Assembly (NCBI GenBank): GCA_022829145.1
Contig: CM040764.1
Span: forward strand, 11,738,049 to 11,802,048
DNA: 64,000 bases
Reading direction: 5' to 3'
Origin: Albula goreensis
Lineage: Eukaryota > Chordata > Actinopteri > Albuliformes > Albulidae
A program made the translations under genes and the position numbers. The notes below the pieces were generated by a model. That model did not search any database, had not been told where the DNA came from, and saw only the letters and a list, made by a program, of their open reading frames with translations. Of the stretch, positions 1-20,100 are shown piece after piece. Numbering within the stretch: position 1 is the first letter of the stretch; each line of letters begins with the position of its first letter.

Positions 1-281
1 CTTCACAACATATTGCAAGATTATTTCCACTGATCAATTTTGTTACTCTCAGATGGCATACTTGTAATTTGAATGTGCTTTTGGGGCCCTCATTTTAAAG
101 GATATTACATTTAAGATTCTAATGCAGTTAACCTTTGTAAAACTATAGACCTTCTCTGTATGGTATCAGTAAAGACTGGACAGTGTCATTGGATGAGGAA
201 AATGCCCAACCCTGCTTTGAAGGCACATTGTAAAGTTTATGACAAATCCAAAGTAACTGCCCTGTTTTGTTGTTCCTACAG

Positions 282-9354
<9,073 letters not shown>

Positions 9355-12300
9355 CAACTCTCCTGCTTCACAATGCACATTCCAAAACACGATGGACATG
9401 GAGGAGTGGACATTCCAAAACATGATGGGCAAAAAAATGCTCATCTAGTATTAAGCCTTGGTGTAAAGGTGAAGCCATTATTTTAAAACTGTTACAGACT
9501 TGGGATGTAAATAATTTAAAGTATTTATCATGTCCAAAGTTTATCACATTTGTTGAGCATGTCAGCTTAATCATAGCAATATCAAACATTGTTACATTCT
9601 GAAACAGATGTTACTTGCACACTTTTGAATTGTAAGTTTGAACCGCATTATGTAGAACATGTGCCTTATGTTCTGTTCAGACTCATTTGTCATGGGCAGT
9701 TACACTGCCGTCCAAGACTCGTTATAAAGTTGGATGTCTGTTTACAGTCAAAACTTATTTTTTAATACACTGTCATTTGGGTATTGTGTGTCGCTGATTC
9801 GGCTGAGTTTGCATGCTTGTGGTTTGAAGTGTAATAATTTGCATGGGATTATGCTGGTAGAACTTCTGATCGGCTTTCACATGTAGCAGCAGTGAACTGG
9901 TATGTCTGGTACTGACTCTTTATGCAAGGTCTGTGTTTGGCCTTGAGCATTAACCTCTTCTCTGTCTGATCACATTGGTCTCAACTTTAAGTAAGGCATT
10001 TAAGCAAGCAAAGTGCATTTCTCATTTCTTACACATTTGTTATTCACAGTGACTGCAGCAAATTGTTGTGCAAGACAGACAACCTAGATTTGTTACTTGT
10101 GTTTCTGTTAAAGAGAGGCTGAAGTCTTCTAATTGTGGATACAATAGAAGTCTTTGAGTGTTGAGTGACTTTTACAAGTAAGACTCTGTTTTTTGGTGTA
10201 GTGATACATCACATAGTGTGGATCAGAACCTGTCTGTGCCAGCACTGCCTGTTGCCAGGAGGTTCAACCTGCAGACATAACTGGCCATAGTGTTCCCCAG
10301 GGAGGGAGGGGTTTAGTTAGCACTCTCCCATGCCCAGTTAGGAGTCTCCTGTCATCTGCCAATGCCAGCTACGTAGGATTCACTCATCTGACAAAATGGC
10401 TGCAGAGCCCAGCTGGTGGAGTGAAAAGGAGCAGTGGCTAGCAGCACATGCTTTAGAGGGCATGCCCTGTATCGGCACTGTTGATTAATGTGAAATTTAT
10501 AATGCACTGGAAATGTAAATTGGATATACAAAATCTCACACGACCACACACATACTAAAAAAAATTTAAAGCTAAAATTCAAGGGGAGGATTTATTAAAT
10601 GTCTCTATATATTATGGTCTTATTACATACATATTGTTTATATTATGGTACCTTTAAATATACCCAGACTGTGTGAGGACATAGTTGTGAAATAATCTGT
10701 CTCCTGATAATGTGCTTCCATTTGCTTCAGGGATAAGGAGAAAATGTTATGTATGATAAAACAAGAGTCACCCCCATACTTGTCTAACTGGTTTATTTAA
10801 AAACAAAGTAATGCCATTGCACCAAAGAAAGAGACTTGCCCCTGCTGTTCAAGGGTATTCTGGAAAGGGGGCAAAAAGACTTAAAATACCCCACAACTTC
10901 TTCAGATTATATAATAGAGTGGGGCAGTATCAAGATTTACATACTGACCTTAAATCACTCTGGTATATGATATTACAGTTTTTCAGCATAGAGAATTTAT
11001 GTAAACTCAGTTACTGCAATATGAGCATAAACAAGCAAATTTATATTGAGGAAACATAATTCAGGGATGTTTGCAATATTAAACCTTCAAAGACTTTTAC
11101 AGCTAGTAAACACAGACGTACTCCAAAAATTCAAAATACTTCTCAGTTTTACAGGGCAAGCAATCAGGTATTACACTAAGGAATGGGTGCTCACTATTTT
11201 CTATTACTCCTTTATAATTATGAATGCAGAGCTCCAAATATAGGAGTAGGTACATCTTAAACGCAAACTTGCTTTGAACTTATTGCGCAGACAATAAAGC
11301 TGAAGGTATGTGACCCAGTTCTTTGAGAGTTGGAGGTGCAAATCTACTGATGAACAACAACTATATCCATAATGTAAGTCATTGTTACAATCAATAAAGT
11401 TGCATACACAGCAAGGGACGCAGTGTTGTGAATTGTTTTTCGATCCTGGTGTTCATAAACCATTCTTGAATCTATTCAACCATGTTTATGGTGCCATAAT
11501 AGATCAGGCAAAATGTTTGACAATCAGGAACAGGGAAGAGTTGAATGCTTCCTTTCTCTCAACACAAATACATCCAGATGTTTAAAAGAGTAAAACAATG
11601 ACTCAAAAGCACTATCGTCTTCTACTGTGTTTCCATTATTTGGTCTATCACGTTTGGCACGCAAACTTGTCGCCACCTAGAGGTCAATTTCATTATGTCA
11701 GTTGATTGCTTGAAAATACTCTTTAAAACCAAAATGTTAAGTATGATAAAATTTTAGTTACATTGTGGGAGTTACAAAGTATTTGACTGGCAGTGGAGTT
11801 TAAAGAACATTTTAACACATCTGCAAGCCAAGAAAAAACAATTTGAATTCATTTTCTAAAGCCAGGTAGTTGTCCTATTCAGCCAGAAGATGACCATTGA
11901 CTTAAATTGCTCAAGTGAGCAGTGAGTGTTAAATAACTTATAACATTTCAACATCACAGTAAATTTCGGATCCAATGTTTGTATCTTTCCATGTTCATTA
12001 AACTGTGTTACAATAATAGCAGCAGATCTTTTCATGAGCTTAGTCATTCAACGTTTCCTGCATAAGAAGCATGACTAACTTTGCCCCCCATGGGACAAAG
12101 CACTTGTTTTTTCTTCCTGGCCAGATCCATTTTAGCACACTGCTTTAGACTGTCAAATGAAGTGTTCTCTGTGCTTCTGCATTTTGCTTTTTCATGGTGC
12201 CCCTCATTCTTGTTTGCCATTTTGATAAAACTATGTAGTCTCCTAGCAGATGTCATTCAGGTCACTATACAATCTATGGGATTTAAAAGATAACAGTGAA

Positions 12301-14069
12301 CACAATACAACTCCAGAATGACATATGATACTACCAGATATCCAAAGGCAGGGATATGAGAGATGGAGATAGTACTGCATGTGTATGATAAAGTTCCTAT
12401 GGCAAACATAGTTCAGTGGTTAATATTTGACAAAATACTTTCCTCAGAGTTGAGACTGTAGTGCACCAAAACAAACAGCAGATGAAAATACTGTGAGATA
12501 TATTCAGACACAATGAATGCCTTCAGCCAAACTGGTCTTACAAGTACACACAAATAAACTGTAGCACCAACATACCTGTTGAGCCTAAAATGACTTCAGT
12601 TTTTAGTACTTTAATTCAGGTTAGTATACAAAAAAATCAAGGTTTTAAATTAAGAATATATATCATCCTTTAATCATGTTTTATTTTTATTTGATATTGA
12701 TATTGAATTTATGGATTAAAAAGACTTTGTATACTGTAGCCATGTATTGCTTGATTACATCACTGTACACAGAAATGACTGAGATCACATTACAAAGGAA
12801 GCAATGTATCTTATATACAGTATAAGGATGCTGTTGGTAGTACTAACTTTGCTTTTGCCATCAAGAGTTCTGAAAATGGTGTGCTCTTAGGTGGAAGAAG
12901 TGAAACTGTGCAGTACCTCAACTGCAGTCAAGCCTGTGGTCATGGGAAACGCATACGAGACTGACTGTACCTTCATTAGCAATAAAAGGTGGTTTTACAA
13001 TGAGCAATCCAATACCTGCCCTTGTGTGACAATAAATCTACCTGCATGCTTGTCTTGATCAGTTGAAGGTTCCCAGTGTTTAACAACAGGTGCACATCAT
13101 CACAAGTGCTGGAAACATCTGAGGTAAGGACATGCTGCCTATGTGGTGACACTACTGTACCATTTACTTTTCATACGACTTGAGCTCTGTCAGACAGAAT
13201 TGATAAAACCAGGAATCTTTACATGATGTGCTACTGTGGCTTGATTCCCTGAGAGGGGTAATATAAATTTGATTAAGATTATTTTGAATAATATATTCCA
13301 TACACTTTAATGAATGATAGGCTTGATCCAAAAGGAGATTGTCAGGAAATAATTCAATGAAACCAAATCCTTCAGTTGTGTGAAAATATATTTCTACCAC
13401 AATACTTTGAAATGATAAGAGAAAATATGACTATGTATTATTCATTCAAGCCATGATTATGGCTGTTTATTATTGTTATTATGGTTACAAGTATAAATGT
13501 GCCATTATGATTATGGTAAAGATATGTTCTTTTCTGGATTATTCTACACTACTCTATGGTGTCTTCAGATGGCATTTGTGCTACTTTAAATTTCCCATAT
13601 TGCATGTATGAAGAAACAGAGAATAATTTGATACCTGAAATTAGTACAGATTCTGTTAACACTTTAATAAAACATCTGCAATTGCAATATATAACATTTT
13701 ATAGCTTTATAGAATTCTTTGATCTATAAATTCTTTGATCTCAAAACTTTAAAAATATACATTTAAAAAATTTAAACAAATAATTGAACTGTATTTTCAA
13801 AATGTACACTAAATGAAGGAAAGAATATTGTGTAAGCATATTAGTATCATACAGTATTAACTACCTTCACATATTGTTCAATTTTCCCCCATAATGTGAT
13901 TATATTGTTTTTTTTTCATGTTATGGTCCTATGATTATGTAGTTGTAAAGAATAAATGGTTTATGACCTTGAGTTGCCTATGTAACCCAAAAGAGGAAGT
14001 AAATGAAACAGTTGGCTCACAATAAATTAAGAACATTCATATCTTTCATTCAGATAAGACACTAAGGAA
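9355..14069. other. slc25a24 3' UTR and intergenic spacer
   Basis: 4.7 kb with no open frame resembling a known protein. The proximal part is presumably slc25a24 3' UTR. The first clear AATAAA on the plus strand is at about 11293 (acAATAAAgc), with others at about 11392 and 13032. Which one is used cannot be decided from sequence. From about 11900 the sequence is AT-rich. A pyrimidine-rich acceptor-like site (atctttcattcag) ends at 14053, 17 bp before the LRR gene's first ATG. This suggests a non-coding 5' exon of that gene somewhere in the distal part. Confidence 0.6.
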
Positions 14070-15965
14070 ATGAAAATGGCCGAGACAAGCATGGGGTCAT
14101 TGAAGAATCCTGTGAAATGGAAAGTTTCTGTCGTGGAGCTGTGTCTGGTGCTCCTGCTCACCATTGACAGCACAACAGGAGGAACAGTGGTTAACTGTCT
14201 CCGCTCAAAACTACCCTGGCACGCCCTGTTCCACCCCGTTGGACACCACCATCCTAGACCTTTCCTACAACAACATAGAGAGGATAGAACTCCAAGATTT
14301 CTCACTGCTCAAAGGGCTAAGAAAACTCTTCCTCCAGTTCAATCGTATCAGCTCTGTGGATCCTCAAGCCTTCAGCGCCAACCCAGCATTGGAATACTTG
14401 GACATTTCCCACAATCGCTTACCTCAAATTTCCTCCCTTCCCTTTTCTAACCTGCGTGCGCTTAGTTACCTGGATATCTCCAACAATGCTGAAGTAGTCC
14501 TCCACCTGGGTCCCACAATTAGCTTGCTGAAAGACCTGCAAGTCCTGAAGCTCGGCAACCTCACCTCACCTCTTTTCGCAAGGATTCTTTCCAGGGACTC
14601 AGTTCCCTGAAGCTCAAAGAATTCCTCCTCATCACTGGGGATTTTACTGAGTATGAACCCACATCCCTGATGGTCCTGCATAATCTGGAGAGACTCACCC
14701 TGGAACTGAACATGTGGAAGAATTTAGATAAGCTGACGCTCATGTCCAAGGACATTGTTAACTCCACAAATGCTCTAACTATCCGTCACCTCAATGTAAT
14801 GTGGAGCAAAGAGGATTTTCCTTTTGATAAGATTTTTGCCCATTCGATTATGAAAGTTTTCTCTCTTCAGAATATTTCCGTCAACGGAAATTACTGTACA
14901 CCATTGATTTCATTTCTTCTGACATCCAGAGTTGAAGAAATCATATTGGATACCCTTCATACAAATGGGAGCTGCATTCCCTATATTGCACCATTCAAAA
15001 GATACTACATAAAAAAGTTTACCATAAAGGATTTAGACAATCCAAGATTCATATTCTTTCTCCCACAGCAAACTTTGGCAAAGTTCCTTCAGAACATTAC
15101 TGACATCTTTATAATAAACATCCAGCAATATTTCTTTCCATGTGAACTGTCAGACTCTTTGGTCAGTCTGAGGACCCTAGACCTCACAAAGAATGCACTT
15201 CAAGAGGAGACATTGTTTCCAGAGTGTGTCAAGCCATTCCCAGTTATACGTTCCCTTACGATTGATTACAATAAATTTCAACATCTGGGGGTTCTCAGCA
15301 GTGTAACACTCCACATGAAGGACTTGGTCAACTTCTCAGCCAGCTACAATAAGATCCATCTGGAGCCCCATGACCCGCTCATATGGACCAAAAGCCTTCG
15401 GAGGTTAAACCTTCGTGGAAACCGGTTATCCGATGAGGTTTTGTCGAACCTCCCAGAATCGTTGGAAATGCTGGACCTCAGCTTCAATGACATCAAAACC
15501 ATAACCAATATGGTGCCAATGAAGAACCTGGTGGAGCTTTACCTCTCTGGTACCCAACTCAAGTCCATGCCAGAACTGTCGCTCTTCGCCTCCATTAACC
15601 TGTTGCATGTGGACCAGAATGACATAGCGGCTTTTGACATCGACCCAATCAGATCATCCTCACTGACTGAGCTAAAGTTTGGTCATAACCCCTTTAACTG
15701 TGACTGTGACATTCTAAATGTTCGCGAATTTTGTGAGACCACCTCTATGTCTATCATTGACTGGCCAGCAGGATTTACGTGTAAGACTCCAGAGAACCTG
15801 AATGGAACAGAACTCCAACATGTGTCCTACTCTTGGGTGACATGCCACAGTGGGGCCTTTGTATTCATCATGCTATTCTGCACAGGAGTTACAGGTGTAG
15901 TGCTGTACATCATTGCCAAAAGACAAAAAAGATGCCGGTATAGCTCTGTATCTACACAGGATTGA
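14070..15965 (+). pseudogene. TLR2-family-like LRR transmembrane protein lacking TIR; two frameshifts
   Basis: A single-exon gene for a Toll-like-receptor-type ectodomain. The start is ATG 14070, or 14076 (better context, AAAATGG). A signal peptide (VELCLVLLLTI) precedes a Cys (VVNC). LRRs follow (TTILDLSYNNIERI, LEYLDISHNRL, LRALSYLDISNN), then an irregular central part as in TLR1/2, C-terminal LRRs (LRRLNLRGNRL, LEMLDLSFNDI, LVELYLSGTQL) and an LRRCT (NPFNCDCDILNVREFC..FTC..VTC). One membrane helix (FVFIMLFCTGVTGVVLYIIA) and the tail KRQKRCRYSSVSTQD end the protein; no TIR follows. Its frame is broken twice. Between about 14188 and 14235 one extra base (or loss of two) moves the frame. At 14559-14568 CCTCA is duplicated, restoring it (GNLTS then SFRKDSFQGL). 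The stop lies at 15963-15965, giving about 630 residues in all. It is either a pseudogene or carries assembly indels. CD180 has a similar TIR-less layout but the visible repeats look more like TLR1/2. No gene name is claimed. Confidence 0.72.
14559..14568 (+). other. 5-bp tandem duplication (CCTCA x2) causing a frameshift
   Basis: Reading aac-ctc-acc-tca-cct runs into a stop at about 14610. Dropping one CCTCA unit gives N-L-T-S-F-R-K-D-S-F-Q-G-L, which matches the remembered TLR2-type spacing (gn..tf.ki.rkdF.gL) and rejoins the 450-codon downstream frame. A 5-bp unit duplication suits replication slippage better than a homopolymer base-calling error. Confidence 0.75.
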
Positions 15966-18900
15966 GAATCTCTGATCAATGTAATTATTTCTTAAGGAAA
16001 CCCTGAACAGAGGCAAACTGTACTGCACTAGTCAATGACAAATACACACCACACCACACCACACCACACACCACACCACACCACACCACACCACACCGAA
16101 CCACACACATACATACATACATACATACATACATACAATTGGATATATATTATTATATATTTGATTTAATATTGGATATATTATAAATCTAAGTTTCAAT
16201 ATACTTTGAGTGCCATTACCTTTAAAATGAATACAATGCAGATGAATACAGGTACTGTCACTTCTGAAAAATTGCACCTTTGAAAAAGACAATGTATGAA
16301 ATTGATACAATCTATATTTTAGACTTGCAACTTCAGGCTCTGATGTTAACATTAGACTAAGAGTATTTACTGCTCTCCCATTGCTGTTATATTAACATGC
16401 TTGCTTCTACCTACCAATTAACCAGTGTCTTTTTTATTTGCTTTAGATTTTTTCGAGGTTTTGAAGTATGGTGCAATATTAATAAAGGTTGTGATTTTGA
16501 AATATATCAAGTGTCATCGTTATTTGGGTTATAAATTGTGTACAAATGACTGACCAAACACATATCAGGGGAGTCTGGCGTTATCCTGGGTCGTCCACTT
16601 GTTAACCGTTCTGTTGAAATTATGCCAAAGGCTTTTTGAACCAGCAGGGAGACCGTACTGGTTTGTATTTTTTTTTCCTTGAGTGTTGACAAGAATGTTA
16701 ACTGAGTGTCTCCTCACTGGAAATACACTTTAAATTGCATTGACTGGTAAGTTTTGTATTATGTAAATCGTTTTATTGAAAAGTCAATGATGCTTGTATT
16801 GACTTGAAGATACTCTCTTGGTTAGGACTGCTGTTATTGAGGGGAGACAGCCACTGTAGCTAAAAATATGCTAGCTTGTGCCTTCGTGGGAAACTAGCTA
16901 GCTAACGTTACTACTACCTGCTGCTAGCGCAATGTATTGGCAAACTGTAGGAGATGATTAGCTCGCTTGTTTTGTTTCACTTGATGACGAATGACGGCCG
17001 TCTAACTAGCTGACAAATATCATAGCATGCCGTTTATTAGCAAATGTGTACTGGGTACTCGTTAGGGTGCTAGCTAGACAAATTAATCGCTATTGTGGCT
17101 TAGCTAGCAGTGGTGCGACGACATAGCAATACCCTGTTAAGACTGGTTGGGTGCTTAGCGCAACATTTCCATTTCAGGGAATAACGTTAGCGAACGCTGA
17201 GTGGATCTAATGGCTAGCAAGATAGTTGTAGGATACATTGTACAAGGGCTAAGGTCTGCTGGGAGGGCGTTTTCTTGGAAAGCACAATGGTAATTCCTAG
17301 GAAATAACGTGATGGATACACTGTCGGTAGTTTACCAGTAACTAACACATAACGTAGACAGTACTGGCAGTACAGTACTGTTTATTAGTATTTGCAAACA
17401 GATTGAATAAATGAGTAGCGAAGTAATGTTAACAGCCTGGCACAGCTTTTAACTTTAATTCAATTAATATTTTGCTTGGTAATGGTTTGCACTGACATCA
17501 TCGAACACTGACATCAGGTTTGCGAATTGAAATATATTGTGTATCCACAAATAAAGTAGGAGCGATTATAACGGTATAATCAGTGCGTTTAATGTTTTGG
17601 CTAGACATGCTAAAACCACACGCACCGTCCGCTTACAGTGAATTACATTGCCAAGCCAATTAGAATATTTTTTTCGTGCGACGAGTACAGTACAACGCTG
17701 CCTGATCCAAATGCTGGGTTAATGCTAGCTGTTAACCAGATTGCTGGTCGTTAAGTTCAGATAGATAATTTTCCCTTGCTTGTAATGGTTTTGTGGTTAG
17801 GGTCTGGTTTGTCCTGTCGTGGACACGTTACCCATTTCTATAGCTGACGTGATGATCTACTAGAAGCTGCTCAGTTTTAGTAGGATAGATTGCTCAAGGG
17901 TACACAATCGCTTCCACAATTCTGGGACTAAAGACTGAAACCCTTGGGTTTCAAGGTAGTTTCTTTAAGCACTCCATCTGCTCTCCCAGCTGTATGATTT
18001 AGTGAGATTCACAGAGCTACAGAATTTGAAGGTGCGGTATCTAGCCTTTGGCTCAGCAGCACAGCCCGTATCTAACTGACCACATTTAGCAAATTGCATC
18101 AAACGAATTACAAAGTACATCACCTGTTCTAACTTCACTGCCTCGATCAAATCACGTACGGCATCATCCTAAATGATCAGATCTTACCTCTCCGCAGAAA
18201 GCAGTGCCAATTCATCAATGGTTTAAATCCCCAAAAGTGCCATAAATTCATGCCTAGGGTCAGAAACATGCAGGATCATTACAAAAGTTTTGAAGCTGAT
18301 CAGAGTTAACAGGGTTTGTATTAATCTGTAGATAGTAATTACACACATGTTAAAATTCTGTACATCTCACTGTTGCCTATGGATTTATTATGACTAGACC
18401 ATACAAGTAATTGTTCATGAAAATCAATTGCAATTTTCAAAGCTTGGACTGCCTCATGAGGCAGCCAACAGCTCACATTCTCACAATGGAAAGTGAGTGA
18501 TCAGAAAATGAAAGTGGGCTCAATAGTAATGATTTTCACAATGACACAAGTTAATTTTCAGAAAGAGAAATGATCGTGAAGGTATTTGTAAGAAAAGAAA
18601 ACATTCTCACAATTTTTTTAAAACTTTGATCTTCATCTTTCCTGACATTTCAGCCTTGAAGCAAACTCGTCTTCTCTACTTGAATTTCTCATGCATTCTC
18701 CATTGCTAAACAGATGGTTCAGTGTCCAGGTGTCTACACTTTCACTAATTAGGACTTCACTGATGTCAGTTGATGCTTTGATTTCCTAAACTCTGTGTAT
18801 CCAAAAAGCATTAAACAGTCAGAATGTCCTTTCTTTTCTAATTCAGGAGTGGTGATCTGCTGAAGTGGTGTAGTACAGATGGGAACCATCTCGCTCAAAT

Positions 18901-20097
18901 GTCTGTGTTTGGGCAGAACACCCATTTGTACAGATACTGCCAATGTTATAATGCATCTGTGACTACATGGGCTGTTTGCGCTCTTCCTTTATCTGTTGCC
19001 CTGTCGCTAAAACAAAACGACCCAAAAAAAATCAGATGGCACGGCACTGGCACTTACAGGGAAATAAATTGGTTCACTTTGGAAAAAAGATGCTGCTCTC
19101 TTATGCACATTTGTGGGCTTGATACTCATTTATAGGCTTACCTTTTGAAAGTGTAGCATATTGTTTACTGTCACTTTACTTCCTGTTTTGTACCCATGAT
19201 AGTGATTCATTGTCATTGTGAGAACAGAACAAACTTTATATAATCACAGCTTATGTTTTCACATCAGGTTGAATAATAGCATATTAAACTGCATGGTTTC
19301 TTGTCAGACCAAGCGTAGGTCCATCTTCATTTTAGTGCCCCTCCCACTGTTGGATATTACGGGTCTCAACTTGTTCCGTTATGGAGGCCTGGGATTCCCT
19401 GGCTACATTTGACCACATATATGAAACTGTACAGACTGCAGTGACTTGCAGACCCACTACATTTCAAGATGTATGGAAAAGCCCTCACTGTGAGAACCTC
19501 AAAATACAAAAGGACAAATCAGTGACAGTTTCAGTCAGTGCTTATGTTTACTGAATTAGAGGCGGCGATGACATAGTGGCCCTGCAACCTTTACAATTGG
19601 TTGACATTTGCAAGTCCTATATTTACTCTTCTGCCTGCCTTGGGAACTGACACACAAACTGACTGAGTTAAGTTACATTTTGAGGAAACTGGTTTCATGA
19701 GCTATGTTTGCCCATCTTTCCCATTTCTTTGCCATCATCAAAAAGCCTTTTTTTCCTAAATGTGGCTGAAAAGACAACTTATTGGAAACTTATAGAAAAC
19801 AATTTTTTTACATTACAGTTGAGTAGTTTCTCTTAATTTTTTTTTTTTTGAAGTTTTTGATAAATTTTAATGAAATCCTGAAACATCTGACAGTAGACAG
19901 GTGATGGCATGAGCTGTCTATTCATGTATCAGACTTAAAAATAGCAAAATGTCACACAAAGGTTGCTGTTGGGAGAAAGCAGTGCTTTCTGTGGGTAAAG
20001 TTTTAAGGTTTTCTGGAGGAAGAGGTGCTCCAGACTGGCTTTGTGTGTTTCTGAGGTGGATGTTTAATACTGTGCTTTTTGTAAGGAGGGTTGACAG
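15966..20097. other. Spacer and presumed prkab2 promoter / 5' non-coding region
   Basis: After the simple repeats and AT-rich sequence, the segment about 16850-17700 changes character. It is richer in CpG (taacgttagcgaacg, gtgcgacgacat) and in GCTAGC/TAACGTTA words. A promoter and non-coding first exon of prkab2 most plausibly lie here. This is supported by the acceptor-like tag at 20095-20097 (ttgacag|atcATG), which implies a spliced 5' UTR. No exon boundary upstream could be fixed. The rest (17700-20090) shows nothing coding. Confidence 0.4.
16045..16137 (+). repeat. (CCACA)n followed by (ACAT)n simple repeats
   Basis: About ten copies of a CCACA/ACACC pentamer with one shift, then about eight copies of the ACAT tetramer. 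They lie directly 3' of the LRR gene's stop and are a clean simple-sequence tract. Confidence 0.9.
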
Positions 20098-20100
20098 ATC

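Noticed and set aside
14070..14450. 126-codon uninterrupted frame taken as a complete small secreted protein
   Set aside because: Beyond about 14200 its residues lose the LRR pattern, while the +1 frame shows textbook LRRs. It is the signal peptide of the LRR gene followed by an out-of-frame tail.
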